Assembly: GCF_014197055.1 (NCBI RefSeq)
Contig: NZ_JACIEW010000007.1
Span: forward strand, 62,001 to 126,000
From: Devosia subaequoris
GTDB lineage: Bacteria; Pseudomonadota; Alphaproteobacteria; Rhizobiales; Devosiaceae
Length of the DNA stretch: 64,000 nucleotides
Direction: 5' to 3'
The translations under genes and the position numbers were made by a program. Positions 43,930 through 52,793 of the stretch are shown here, one piece after another. The first letter of the stretch is position 1. Every line of letters starts with the position of its first letter. Under the pieces are notes generated by a model. The model did no database searches. It was not told the DNA's origin and saw nothing but the letters and a program-made list of their open reading frames with translations.

Positions 43930-44784
43930 ATGCGCATAGTCATGCTTACAGCGCTGGCGATGATTGCCTTTGCCGCCAATTCGGTGCTGGCCCGGCTCGC
44001 TTTGGCCGATGGTGCCATGGATGCGCTGAGCTATACCGGCATGCGCATTCTGGCCGGTGCCGTCATCCTGTTTTTGCTGGTCTGGTGGCGCACGCGGAAA
44101 AGCGGGGCAGGCTTGACCCTTGCTGGACATTGGCTGCAGGCGGGGGCTTTGCTTGGCTATGCGCTGGGGTTCTCGTTGGCCTATGGATGGCTGGGCGCAG
44201 CGACCGGCGCCTTGATCCTGTTCGCCAGCGTGCAGATCGGCATGGTGGCGCGCGCCATTGCCGTGGGTGACCGGCCTGGCCTGCTCGAATGGCTTGGCCT
44301 GCTCCTGGCCCTTGGTGCATTTGCCTATCTCGTTTCGCCCGGTCTCACCGCGCCAGACCCACTGGGTTCCCTGCTCATGGTGTTGGCTGGCCTGTGCTGG
44401 GCCGCCTATTCCCTGCTTGGGCGAGGATCGGAGCGGCCGCTGGACGATACGGCGGGCAATTTTCTGCGCTGCGCGCCGGTGGCGATACTGCTGCTGGTGA
44501 TCGGCATCTGGAATGGCGCGCCGCGATGGGATGGGCTTGCTTATGCCATAGCTTCGGGGGCGATCGCCTCTGGCCTGGGCTATGCAATATGGTATGCGGT
44601 GCTTCCGGTCCTGACCCGAACGCGGGCAGCCATCGTGCAGCTTTCGGTGCCCGCTTTGTCGGCATTTGGCGCTGTGCTGTTCATCGGCGAAGCGCTCGAC
44701 GCGCGGCTGCTGATCAGCTCGGCGATCATTCTGGGCGGGATTGGCATCGCAACGCTGGCGGCGGGCCGTCGCCGGGGAAACTGA
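43930..44784 (+). CDS. EamA/DMT-family transporter
   Basis: The 284-residue protein is almost wholly hydrophobic, with about ten membrane helices in two EamA repeats, as in drug/metabolite exporters. It begins MRIVMLTALAMIAFAANSVLAR and contains SLAYGWLGAATGALILFASVQ. Substrate cannot be predicted. It ends 11 bases before tadA in the same direction, so read-through is likely, but a functional tie is not implied. Confidence 0.85.
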   Translation: MRIVMLTALAMIAFAANSVLARLALADGAMDALSYTGMRILAGAVILFLLVWWRTRKSGAGLTLAGHWLQAGALLGYALGFSLAYGWLGAATGALILFASVQIGMVARAIAVGDRPGLLEWLGLLLALGAFAYLVSPGLTAPDPLGSLLMVLAGLCWAAYSLLGRGSERPLDDTAGNFLRCAPVAILLLVIGIWNGAPRWDGLAYAIASGAIASGLGYAIWYAVLPVLTRTRAAIVQLSVPALSAFGAVLFIGEALDARLLISSAIILGGIGIATLAAGRRRGN

Positions 44785-44795
44785 GGACGAAACAG

Positions 44796-45248
44796 ATGTC
44801 GAGCGCGCCTTCGCCCATGGAACTGGCCCTGGCCCTTGCCGAAGATGCCGCTGCCCAGGGCGAAGCCCCCGTGGGTGCGGTCATCGTCGAGGGCCAGACC
44901 GTGCTGGCTGCCGAGCGCAATCGCATGCGGGCGCTGGCCGATCCGACCGCCCATGCCGAGATGCTGGCCATCAGAACTGCGCTGGCGGCACGCGGCACCG
45001 GCCGGCTGGATGGCTGCGACCTCTATGTGACGCTTGAGCCCTGCGCCATGTGCGCCGGGGCCATCGCGCATACACGGCTACGCCGGATCTATTTCGCCGC
45101 CGAGGATATCAAGGCCGGGGCGGTCGAAAACGGCATTCGCCTGTTCGACCAGCCCACCTGCCACCATCGCCCCGAGGTGATCGGCGGGCTGTCGGCCGGC
45201 CGCGCTGAAGCGATGCTCACCGCGTTTTTCAGAAGCCTCCGGGACTAG
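44796..45248 (+). CDS. tadA: tRNA adenosine(34) deaminase TadA
   Basis: TadA converts A34 to inosine in tRNA-Arg(ACG), an essential activity. The 150-residue protein has the deaminase zinc motif HAE at residues 53-55 with the catalytic Glu, and PCAMC at 82-86 with the other ligands. A much longer upstream frame exists but is a shadow of the EamA gene; ATG 44796 gives the normal length. The stop overlaps a convergent SRPBCC gene by 4 bases. Confidence 0.94.
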   Translation: MSSAPSPMELALALAEDAAAQGEAPVGAVIVEGQTVLAAERNRMRALADPTAHAEMLAIRTALAARGTGRLDGCDLYVTLEPCAMCAGAIAHTRLRRIYFAAEDIKAGAVENGIRLFDQPTCHHRPEVIGGLSAGRAEAMLTAFFRSLRD

Positions 45249-45727
45249 GCCCCGGCCAGCAACTCTGCGAGTTTGTCGAAGGCCTGGGACCAGCCGCCGC
45301 CGCCCGCTGTGCCTTCCGGCACGCCCACATGTGTCATAGTCATCACCGTCTTATCGCCGGCTTCGGCAAGTTCGACGATGACTTCGGTGATGTCCGGGTG
45401 TCCCTCAGGCATGCCCATGGCCTGAGGCGCGATCAGCACGCCATCGGCGTCACACAGGCTCTCGGTATAGACCAGGCGGGTGGGCTTGCCGACTTCCTTG
45501 TAAACGCCGGTAAACCACATCGTCATGGTGCGGTCCGGTGAGCGCATTTCCATGCAGATTTTCCGTGTGCCACCCACCACCACATCCATCTGGGCGGTCG
45601 GCACGGTCATCCCCTTGGGGCCATACCATTTCTTGAACTGTTCCGGGTCGGTCCACATCTCCCAGACCAATTCGATCGGAGCATCGATTTCACGCGTGAT
45701 CTTCACCCAGTCCGGCGTCTCGGTCAT
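45245..45727 (-). CDS. SRPBCC (AHSA1/START-like) domain protein
   Basis: The 160-residue protein has the Aha1/START-like fold pattern: ITREIDAPIELVWEMWTDPEQFKKWYGPKGM at the N-terminus in pieces, then VVGGTRKICMEMRSPDG-type strands and a C-terminal helix GGGWSQAFDKLAELL. These proteins hold hydrophobic ligands in a cavity, but most have no known ligand. Its start overlaps the stop of the upstream ArsR-type regulator gene by 4 bases, a common pairing across bacteria. Confidence 0.88.
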   Translation of the reverse strand: MTETPDWVKITREIDAPIELVWEMWTDPEQFKKWYGPKGMTVPTAQMDVVVGGTRKICMEMRSPDRTMTMWFTGVYKEVGKPTRLVYTESLCDADGVLIAPQAMGMPEGHPDITEVIVELAEAGDKTVMTMTHVGVPEGTAGGGGWSQAFDKLAELLAGA

Positions 45728-46059
45728 TCGTGGTCTCCCTTAAAATCTTCGATTGCTCTATCCAGGGCATCAAACCTCGCATCCCAGATGTGGCGATATT
45801 GTTCGGTCCAGTGGACCACATCCTTCAGCCGCTCAGCATTCAGCCTGCAGGGGCGAAATTGTGCGTCCTTGCCACGGGTAATCAGCTCTGCCTGTTCAAG
45901 TACCCTCAGGTGTTTCGAGATGGCAGGCAGGCTCATCTTAAACGGTTCCGCCAAGGTGTTCACAGTCGCCTCGCCCTCGGCGAGCCGCGAAAGGATGGCG
46001 CGCCGCGTAGGATTGGCCAGGGCCGCGAACACGGCATCGAGTGCTTCTACGTCTTCCAT
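45724..46059 (-). CDS. ArsR-family (winged helix) transcriptional regulator
   Basis: The 111-residue protein is a small winged-helix regulator: ALANPTRRAILSRLAEGEATVNTLAEPF, then MSLPAISKHLRVLEQAELITRGKDAQFR. It lacks the ELCVCDL metal site, so it is not an arsenic or metal sensor of the classical type. It is translationally coupled to the SRPBCC gene it probably controls. The AT-rich palindrome TATTTAAATA at 46068-46077, just upstream of its start, may be its operator. Confidence 0.9.
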   Translation of the reverse strand: MEDVEALDAVFAALANPTRRAILSRLAEGEATVNTLAEPFKMSLPAISKHLRVLEQAELITRGKDAQFRPCRLNAERLKDVVHWTEQYRHIWDARFDALDRAIEDFKGDHE

Positions 46060-46067
46060 GAGCGAAG

Positions 46068-46077
46068 TATTTAAATA
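46068..46077. promoter_or_regulatory. AT-rich palindrome upstream of the ArsR-type gene
   Basis: TATTTAAATA is a perfect 10-bp palindrome eight bases upstream of the ArsR-type start codon, in the most AT-rich stretch nearby. It could be an operator or part of the leader or promoter. Evidence is sequence symmetry and position only. Confidence 0.35.
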
Positions 46078-46223
46078 ATAAGATAATTAAGCAAGTAGTT
46101 TATTTGGAGGCGATCATCGTTCATCGCGAGTGTGTGAAATTTCAAACCTGATGTATATTATAATTGACAGAAGGTTCGAAATAATCGATATAGAGAAAAG
46201 AATGTTTGGCACGGAGGCCGCGG

Positions 46224-46688
46224 ATGTCGATGCGGGAAAAAGTAGCGTGGATCGCGGTGATCACGTCTGTGATGATTTTTGGCTGGTATTTCTGGAGCGC
46301 CTGGGCCGAATTCTCTGCGCGGCAACTGGACGGGGACGCTCTGTTCTGGCGGTTCCTTTGGTGCCTTGGCATAGCAGTCGTCATCATGTTGCCGGCGGCG
46401 ATGATCGCGGCGCGCCTTGGAGGGCAGGACTTCGACCCCCCGGCCGATGAGATGGAAGTGAGGATCGAGGCGATCTCCAACCGCTATGGGCTGGCGCTGC
46501 TCGAAATCCTGCTGGTCGCCACTGTCCTGGCAAGCAAGTGGATTACCGACATTGCCCGCGCTGATTTCACCCCCGATCCCGTGGGGGCTACGGCGATCAT
46601 GCTGGTCAATCTGATCCTTTTCGTCACCGCCTTTGCGGCAGTGGTGCGCGAGATCATCATTATCATCCAGTACCGGATGTATGCCTGA
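46224..46688 (+). CDS. Small integral membrane protein
   Basis: ATG 46224 follows a strong GGAGG site by six bases and gives 154 residues with four clear hydrophobic segments, arranged as two hairpins separated by a charged linker (LGGQDFDPPADEMEVRIEAISNR in pieces). It resembles small DUF2178-like membrane proteins found next to XRE regulators, but I cannot confirm the family. The stop shares one base with the start of the HTH gene (TGATG), so the two are translationally coupled. Confidence 0.7.
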   Translation: MSMREKVAWIAVITSVMIFGWYFWSAWAEFSARQLDGDALFWRFLWCLGIAVVIMLPAAMIAARLGGQDFDPPADEMEVRIEAISNRYGLALLEILLVATVLASKWITDIARADFTPDPVGATAIMLVNLILFVTAFAAVVREIIIIIQYRMYA

Positions 46689-46921
46689 TGCCGGCGCCTC
46701 CCCCCATCACCAACACGATCCGGCGGCTGCGCTTTGACAACAACGAAATGACGCAGCAGCAACTGGCCGACGCCATCGGCATGACCCGACAGACTGTCGC
46801 AGCCATTGAGCAGAACAAGTATTCGCCTTCGCTCGAAGCCGCCTTCCGCATAGCCGAGGTCTTCGGCGTCGAGATTGGTGCGGTCTTCCAGTGGAAGGCC
46901 GGCGGGAAGCAGGACCGGTAG
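46688..46921 (+). CDS. XRE-family helix-turn-helix regulator (YozG-like)
   Basis: The 77-residue protein is nearly all one Cro/CI-type helix-turn-helix: RRLRFDNNEMTQQQLADAIGMTRQTVAAIEQNKYSPSLEAAFRIAEVFG in pieces. This is the short YozG/antitoxin-like group commonly paired with small membrane proteins. It overlaps the upstream membrane protein gene by one base, and the pair is probably a regulatory module. Target sites unknown. Confidence 0.88.
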   Translation: MPAPPPITNTIRRLRFDNNEMTQQQLADAIGMTRQTVAAIEQNKYSPSLEAAFRIAEVFGVEIGAVFQWKAGGKQDR

Positions 46922-46940
46922 CGGTCCCAAGGAGTCCAAT

Positions 46941-47912
46941 ATGAAAGCCTGGTTCGCCCGCCATTATGGTGGCCCTGACGTGCTGCGACTCGAAGAGGTC
47001 GACAAGCCGGTCCCCAAGCCCGGAGAAATCCTGGTGAAAGTACATGCGTCCACGGTCAATTCGGCAGACCGACGCATTCGCGCCTGTGACTTTCCACCCG
47101 GCATGAAGACCCTTGGCCGACTGGCGCTTGGCTGGAGCCGGCCGCGCCAGCCGATATTGGGAACGGAGCTCTCAGGTGTTGTCGAGGCAATAGGGCAGGG
47201 GGTGAGACAATATTCGCCCGGCGAAGCGGTTTATGCTTTTCCTGGCGGCAAGATGGGCGCGCATGCTGAGTATGTCATGTTCAAAGAAGCCGGACCGCTA
47301 GCTCATCTGCCAGAGGGCGTCAGCATGCAGACCGCCGCTGCGCTGTGTTTTGGAGGCACTACGGCGCTGAGCTATTTGCGCCGCGCCGGGGTGCGGGAAG
47401 GGCAATCCATGCTGGTGCTCGGTGGGGCGGGCGCGGTGGGCTCGGCCATGGTGCAATTGGGCAAGCTGGCGGGGGCGCAGATTACTGCCACCACCAGCGC
47501 GGGGAATCTCGACCTCGTCGCGGCATTTGGGGCCGGTAGGGTGATCGACTACCGCCACACCGATGTAGCCCGGCTCGGCGAGCGCTTCGATGTCGTCGCC
47601 GACACTGTCGGGGCAATGGACTTCGCTACGGCGCAAAGGCTGCTCAAGCCGAACGGGCGCTATCTTGCCATTTCGGGGGCGATGAAGGAAATGCTCGGTA
47701 GCCTGCGCAAGGGGCCGGACGGGAAACGGATGATCGTCGGGCCAGCCGATGAACGGCGCGAGGATGTTATCGAACTCGGCCGCCTGGCCGCGCGAGGGCA
47801 ATACCGGCCCCATATCGACAAGGTCTACGCCTTCACCGATTTGCCTGCCGCCCATGCCCATGCCGATACAGGGCATAAGCGGGGCAGCGTGGTGGTGCAG
47901 GTCGCCGAATAG
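46941..47912 (+). CDS. NAD(P)-dependent MDR-family oxidoreductase (quinone reductase-like)
   Basis: ATG 46941 follows AAGGAG and gives 323 residues. The N-terminal GroES-like domain starts MKAWFARHYGGPDVLRLEEV, and the Rossmann domain shows LVLGGAGAVGSAMVQLGKLAGA. Zinc ligands of classical alcohol dehydrogenases are missing, so it belongs to the zinc-free quinone oxidoreductase branch. It probably reduces quinones or enones with NADPH. It is 19 bases downstream of the HTH gene and may share its transcript. It is convergent with the patatin gene. Confidence 0.86.
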   Translation: MKAWFARHYGGPDVLRLEEVDKPVPKPGEILVKVHASTVNSADRRIRACDFPPGMKTLGRLALGWSRPRQPILGTELSGVVEAIGQGVRQYSPGEAVYAFPGGKMGAHAEYVMFKEAGPLAHLPEGVSMQTAAALCFGGTTALSYLRRAGVREGQSMLVLGGAGAVGSAMVQLGKLAGAQITATTSAGNLDLVAAFGAGRVIDYRHTDVARLGERFDVVADTVGAMDFATAQRLLKPNGRYLAISGAMKEMLGSLRKGPDGKRMIVGPADERREDVIELGRLAARGQYRPHIDKVYAFTDLPAAHAHADTGHKRGSVVVQVAE

Positions 47913-47914
47913 CG

Positions 47915-48796
47915 TCAGTCCCTGGGATTACTATCGATCGGCTCGATCCGGTCCTGGATGTAGGCCTCGATCTTGTGCTCCAGCATGCGCTTGAAGCGGT
48001 CTTTTTCCGCATCGGCGTGGGCGATGATCTCCCGGACGCGCCAGAATTCCATCGCTCCGATATGGGCAACGCGGGGGCGGATATAGATGTCGGGTGGATA
48101 GGCCGCCATCATGTGTGCCGTCAACGAATGCATCATGATCTGCGCCGAGCCGAACCAGATGTCGAGGGCCTTGTGATCGGTCTTTGTGATGTTAGCGGAG
48201 GGATCGCCTGCCACATCGATGCCGATCAGGAAGTCGGTGCCGATATCGGCCTGATCGAGGGGCAGCGGATTGACCACGCCCCCATCGACCAGCAAGTGGT
48301 TGTTATAGACGACGGGCTTGAAGAAACTCGGAATTGCCAGCGAACCGGCGATGGCGGGGCGCAGCAGGCCTGAATTGAACACCACCTGGTGCCAGGATTG
48401 AAAATCGGTCGCCACGACATAGAGCGGCACCTTGAGGTCCTTGAACTCGAGCGGAAAATTGTCCGGACAGAAGGCGTCCACCACGCTGGTGGCTTCGATC
48501 TGCATGGAGATGCCATTCTTGAGCATGCCGCCAAGCCCGCGGATCTGCGTGGCCCAGAGGCGGCTGGCGATCGTGCGCAAGGTGCCCAGCACCTCGAAGG
48601 AATGTTCGCGCAATTCACGGCCAGTCATTCCCGAGGCCCAGCCCGCGCCAATCAGCGCACCGATCGAGGTGCCGGATATAACCGTGGGTCTGAGGCCGAG
48701 TTCGTCCATCGCCTCGATATAGGGGATATGGGTGAGGCCACGAGCCGAGCCGCCGCCCAGGGCTACGCCAATTTTTGGTTCGCTGCTCGTGTTCAT
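47915..48796 (-). CDS. Patatin-like phospholipase (RssA-type)
   Basis: Patatin-like enzymes are Ser-Asp dyad lipid acyl hydrolases. With ATG 48796 the protein has 293 residues, with the oxyanion-hole GGGSARG at 14-20, the nucleophile Ser44 in GTSIG and the Asp of VDGG at about 171. The start is uncertain: the frame is open to 49069, and ATGs at 48820 and 48844 are possible. I chose 48796 because GGAG lies nine bases upstream. If longer starts are used it approaches or overlaps purD (ending at 48939). Confidence 0.82.
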   Translation of the reverse strand: MNTSSEPKIGVALGGGSARGLTHIPYIEAMDELGLRPTVISGTSIGALIGAGWASGMTGRELREHSFEVLGTLRTIASRLWATQIRGLGGMLKNGISMQIEATSVVDAFCPDNFPLEFKDLKVPLYVVATDFQSWHQVVFNSGLLRPAIAGSLAIPSFFKPVVYNNHLLVDGGVVNPLPLDQADIGTDFLIGIDVAGDPSANITKTDHKALDIWFGSAQIMMHSLTAHMMAAYPPDIYIRPRVAHIGAMEFWRVREIIAHADAEKDRFKRMLEHKIEAYIQDRIEPIDSNPRD

Positions 48797-48938
48797 CCTG
48801 CCACGCTCCGCACCCTTCATGCGCAGCCGTTCCACCAGCGCCATGCCGCGCTGTTGCAGGGGCGTCAGCGGGCGTTGCTGCGGGGCCGCGTCAAAGACGG
48901 TTCGCAGCAAGCTTAGCGTTTTAAGATTGAAGAATGGT

Positions 48939-50210
48939 TCAGCCTTCTCGGGCGATTTCCCGCCAGCCGATGTCGCGCCGGCAGAAGCCTTCTGGCCAAT
49001 CAATTGCGTCCACGCCTCTGTAAGCACTTGCTCGTGCCTCTTTAACCGATGCCCCGAGCGCGGTGACATTCAGCACGCGCCCACCATTGGCTAGTAAACG
49101 GGTGCCATCACGCTTCGTTCCGGCGTGGAAGACCGTCAGCGCATTATTGTCGAGGCCGTCGACCCCCTTGATCTCGCTGCCCTTGCCATAACCGCCGGGA
49201 TAGCCTTCGGCGGCTATGATGACTGTCAGCGCAAACTCGTCCTTCCAGGCGACATCATGGCCCGCCAGACTACCGGTGGCGACGGCGTAAAGCAGGGGCA
49301 CGATGTCGCTTTCCATACGCATCATCATCACCTGGCACTCCGGATCGCCGAAGCGCGCATTGTATTCCACCAGCTTGGGACCGTCCTCGGTCAGCATCAG
49401 CCCGGCATAAAGGACGCCCGCATAGGGCGTGCCGCGCTGGGCCATGCCGCGCACAGTAGGCTCAACGATGCGGGCCATTGTCTCGTCGTAGATTTCGCGG
49501 CTCATCACCGGAGCCGGGGAATAGGCGCCCATGCCGCCGGTATTGGGGCCCGTGTCGCCGTCAAAGGCGCGCTTATGGTCCTGCGCGGTAGTAAGAGGCA
49601 GGATTGCGGTGCCGTCGGTCAACACGAAGAGGCTGACTTCCTCGCCCTCCATGAATTCCTCGATGACCACCGACGCGCCAGATTCGCCAAAGGCCCCGGC
49701 AAAGCAATCGACAATGGCGGCCTCCGCCTCCTCGACGCTCATCGCCACGGTGACGCCCTTGCCTGCGGCCAGGCCGTCGGCCTTGATTACAATGGGCGCC
49801 CCTTGCGTATAGAGATAGGCTAGAGCCGACGCCTCGTCTTCGAACCGACCATAGGCGGCGGTGGGGATGTCGAATTGGTCGCACAGCGCCTTGGTGAAGC
49901 TCTTCGAGCCTTCGAGTTGGCCGGCCTCCTTGGAAGGGCAGAAGCAGGTTATGCCTGCCGCTCGGATATCGTCGCCCAATCCAGCGACGACCTGCGCATC
50001 CGGGCCAACGACGACAAAATCAATAGCATGTTCCTGCGCTGCGGCAATGACGGCGGGATGATCGGTAATGTCGATGTTGAGGTTGGTGGCCAGCCCTTCG
50101 GTCCCGCCATTGCCCGGCGCGACAAACAGGGTATCGACCATAGGCGACTGCGCGATCTTCCAGGCCAGGGCATGTTCGCGCCCACCCGAACCAATGACCA
50201 TTACGCGCAT
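48939..50210 (-). CDS. purD: Phosphoribosylamine-glycine ligase PurD
   Basis: PurD joins glycine to phosphoribosylamine with ATP in purine synthesis. The 423-residue protein begins MRVMVIGSGGREHALAWKIAQS and has ATP-grasp features: IVIKADGLAAGKGV, SLFVLTDGT, GPNTGGMGAYSP and YNARFGDPECQ. Length is normal. It is on the minus strand upstream of the patatin gene. Confidence 0.97.
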   Translation of the reverse strand: MRVMVIGSGGREHALAWKIAQSPMVDTLFVAPGNGGTEGLATNLNIDITDHPAVIAAAQEHAIDFVVVGPDAQVVAGLGDDIRAAGITCFCPSKEAGQLEGSKSFTKALCDQFDIPTAAYGRFEDEASALAYLYTQGAPIVIKADGLAAGKGVTVAMSVEEAEAAIVDCFAGAFGESGASVVIEEFMEGEEVSLFVLTDGTAILPLTTAQDHKRAFDGDTGPNTGGMGAYSPAPVMSREIYDETMARIVEPTVRGMAQRGTPYAGVLYAGLMLTEDGPKLVEYNARFGDPECQVMMMRMESDIVPLLYAVATGSLAGHDVAWKDEFALTVIIAAEGYPGGYGKGSEIKGVDGLDNNALTVFHAGTKRDGTRLLANGGRVLNVTALGASVKEARASAYRGVDAIDWPEGFCRRDIGWREIAREG

Positions 50211-50363
50211 GTCTCGCCTCCGTGCCGTTTGCGGGCGTGATGCAGGAAAGTACGGGCTAGGGCAAGGGGTTCTGTGGTTGGGCGGACGGCACCTCTACCC
50301 GGATGGTGCAGCCGCGTTGGTCAGGGGCATATCAGTGCAGGAGGCAGTCTTGGCCTCTAGCGC

Positions 50364-51734
50364 CTAAAGCTCGGCTTCCTTGAAGATCCGCGTCAGATCG
50401 CCCTTCCATTCGCCATGGAACTTGTCGAGCCAGCGCTGGGCCGGGACCTTGCCGCTGCGCACGGTTTCTTCGAGCGGAGCCAGATAGATGGTTTCGTCCT
50501 GGCCTTTGGCGTTGAGGCGGTTGCGTCGCACCAGACCCGCCTCGGCAATACCGACGGCCTGGGCGGCGACATCGAACAATGACGATCGATCAAACGGCGT
50601 GTCGAGCCCGAGCCTTGGCACTTCGCGGCGCAGATGCTCACGGTCGTCATCGCTCCAGTTGCGCACCAATTCCCAGGCGCCTTCCAAAGAGATGTCGTCA
50701 TAGAGCAGGCCCGTCCAGAAGGCGGAAAGCGCCACCACATGGGCCTCGTCGCCCATATCGGCGCCACGCATCTCCAGGAACTGCTTGAGGCGCACTTCGG
50801 GGAAGATGGTCGAAAGGTGATCCTCCCAATCCTTGATGGTCGGCTTTTCGCCGGGAAGCTGCGGCAAGCGGCCATCGAAAAAGTCGCGGAAGCTCTCGCC
50901 GGCAACATTGATGTACTTCTTGTCGCGGATGACGAAATACATCGGCACGTCGAGCGCGTAGTCGGCATAGCGTTCAAACCCGAATCCGGGCTCGAACACG
51001 AAGGGCAGCATGCCGGTGCGCTCATCGTCAGTATTGCGCCAGATTTCGCTGCGGAAGCTGAGATAGCCGGTGTCGCGACCGCCCGCGAATGGTGAATTGG
51101 CGAACAGTGCGGTGGCAACCGGCTGCAGCGCCAGCGAGACGCGCAGCTTCTTGACCATGTCGGCTTCGCCGGAGAAGTCGAGATTGGTCTGCACCGTGGC
51201 CGAGCGATACATCATCGAGGTGCCCAGCGTGCCGGTCTCACCCATATATTTGGTCATGATCGCATAGCGCGACTTGGGCATGGAGGCGATCTCGTCCACC
51301 GCCCAAATCGGAGTGACACCTAGCCCGAGAAAGTGAATGTCGAGGGGCTCGGCGACTTTTTTGGTCACGCGCATGTGCTCGCTCAATTCGGCGGCCGTGC
51401 CATGCAGGTCGGCCATAGGCGAGCCGGAGAGCTCGAACTGCCCACCCGGTTCGAGCGAGATGCCGCCTGCGATCTCGTCATTGCGCAGGCCGATGGGAAG
51501 GTCCCCGTCGTAGAACGGATGCCAACCAGTCTCCTTCTCGATGCCTTCCAAAAGCGCTCGAATACCCTGTTCGCCCTCATAGGCGACCGGGCGCAGCGGA
51601 TTGGTGTGGAACACGTGTTTTTCGTGTTCGGTGCCGACGCGCCATTGATCCGCCGGCTTGGCGCCGCGTTCCATCGCCTCGATAAGATCTGCCCGTGAAG
51701 AAATCAGGGGCGAGGGGGTGTCGGCACCGGCCAT
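50364..51734 (-). CDS. gshA: Glutamate-cysteine ligase GshA (plant/alphaproteobacterial type)
   Basis: GshA makes gamma-glutamylcysteine, the first step to glutathione. The 456-residue protein matches the plant-like GCS2 class seen in alphaproteobacteria: WRVGTEHEKHVF near residue 31, GGQFELSGSPMADLH and MMYRSATVQTNLDFS. ATG 51734 has AGGA a few bases upstream. It lies 71 bases downstream of rsmE on the same strand, and rsmE-gshA facing ubiA is a frequent alphaproteobacterial arrangement as I recall it. Confidence 0.95.
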   Translation of the reverse strand: MAGADTPSPLISSRADLIEAMERGAKPADQWRVGTEHEKHVFHTNPLRPVAYEGEQGIRALLEGIEKETGWHPFYDGDLPIGLRNDEIAGGISLEPGGQFELSGSPMADLHGTAAELSEHMRVTKKVAEPLDIHFLGLGVTPIWAVDEIASMPKSRYAIMTKYMGETGTLGTSMMYRSATVQTNLDFSGEADMVKKLRVSLALQPVATALFANSPFAGGRDTGYLSFRSEIWRNTDDERTGMLPFVFEPGFGFERYADYALDVPMYFVIRDKKYINVAGESFRDFFDGRLPQLPGEKPTIKDWEDHLSTIFPEVRLKQFLEMRGADMGDEAHVVALSAFWTGLLYDDISLEGAWELVRNWSDDDREHLRREVPRLGLDTPFDRSSLFDVAAQAVGIAEAGLVRRNRLNAKGQDETIYLAPLEETVRSGKVPAQRWLDKFHGEWKGDLTRIFKEAEL

Positions 51735-51805
51735 ATGGTCCTCATGTTCGAGGGTCTAAACTGGGGCGCGAACATAGCGAGAGCAAGACGGAAAGCAATC
51801 GCCTT

Positions 51806-52555
51806 TTATCGCCAATCACCGATGATCGCCTGTATGACTGCCAATCCGGCCACGGCCGCCGTGTCGGCGCGCAGGATTCTGGGCCCAAGGCTGATGGGAA
51901 CAACGAAAGTCAGGGCGCGCAATTTTTCTCGCTCTGCATCTGAAAATCCACCCTCAGGTCCTATGATTAGTCCAATGCGTTGCCCGCGTAGCTGTTCCAA
52001 CGCGGACACCGGTGAGGAGGAGGCCTCGCCTTCATCGGCAAACACCAGTTTGCGGTCGCCGTGAGTTTCAACCCAGCCATCGAGCAGGACATCGAGATCA
52101 ATGGCAGGCGCAATCTGCGGCACGTTGAGGACTTCACATTGCTCGGCCGCCTCGACGGCATTGGCAGAAAGGCGCTCTGGCTTGAGGCGATGAAGTTGGG
52201 TGAATTGGGTCATCACCGGCTGAATAGTGCCGACGCCCAACTCGACCGCCTTCTGGACCATGTAATCCAGCCGCTCGCTTTTGAGCGGGGCAAAACCGTA
52301 CCAGAGGTCGGATGGCGGGGTTTGTGGGACGATCTGCTCGACGATTTCCAGCGCGACTGATTTTTTCGAATCGCTGGTGAGCTTGCAAAGCCAGGCGCCG
52401 TCCCGGCCATTGAACAGTACGACCGCGTCGCCCACCGTTCTGCGGAGGACCGCAGCTAGGTAGAGCGACTGATCTTTGCTGAGGGTCAGTTGCGTCCCGG
52501 CAACCAGATCGGCTTCGACGAAAAGGCGCGGGAGACTGGCGTGACTGCGGGGCAT
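51806..52555 (-). CDS. rsmE: 16S rRNA (uracil1498-N3)-methyltransferase RsmE
   Basis: RsmE methylates U1498 of 16S rRNA. ATG 52555 gives 249 residues, the family length. The SPOUT knot motifs LIIGPEGGFSDAERE and SLGPRILRADTAAVAGL identify it. The open frame extends far upstream to 52843, but that part is repeat-rich non-coding DNA. It is divergent from ubiA. Confidence 0.95.
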   Translation of the reverse strand: MPRSHASLPRLFVEADLVAGTQLTLSKDQSLYLAAVLRRTVGDAVVLFNGRDGAWLCKLTSDSKKSVALEIVEQIVPQTPPSDLWYGFAPLKSERLDYMVQKAVELGVGTIQPVMTQFTQLHRLKPERLSANAVEAAEQCEVLNVPQIAPAIDLDVLLDGWVETHGDRKLVFADEGEASSSPVSALEQLRGQRIGLIIGPEGGFSDAEREKLRALTFVVPISLGPRILRADTAAVAGLAVIQAIIGDWR

Positions 52556-52604
52556 GAATGGTCGCTGGTTAATTCCGCCGCCCAACATAGTTGTTGTGGG
52601 CGGA

Positions 52605-52745
52605 CCAGCAACCCCCTCATCCGGCCTCCGGGCCACCTTCGCCCTGATTGGGGAGAAGGATAAAAGCGAACTCGGTCCACTTCGTCTCCCCGTCGGGCAG
52701 AGGGTTGATCGGTCGAAGGTCGAGTCGGGTGAGGGGTGGCTCCAC
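52605..52745. repeat. Pair of dispersed palindromic repeat elements between rsmE and ubiA
   Basis: The stretch contains CCCCCTCATCCGGCCTCCGGGCCACCTTC-type and GGGGAGAAGG blocks, then CTCCCCGTCGGGCAGAGGG, and GTCGGGTGAGGGGTGG. These are the building blocks of the intergenic palindromes also seen at 11718-11762 and inside cobN. Two partial copies appear to lie in opposite orientation. They inflate open frames on both strands upstream of rsmE and ubiA. Confidence 0.5.
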
Positions 52746-52793
52746 CAAGAGACAGGGGTTATGAGGGGTAAAATGACACCAATAGGTGGACGC

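Noticed and set aside
42147..44018. 623-codon open frame antisense to the alpha/beta-hydrolase gene
   Set aside because: The sense frame has membrane segments, a nucleophile elbow and a sensible start; the antisense product is His/Arg/Gln-rich noise.
52556..52793. N-terminal extensions of RsmE and UbiA suggested by open frames
   Set aside because: The extensions are coded by dispersed palindromic repeats and would add atypical residues before complete protein families.
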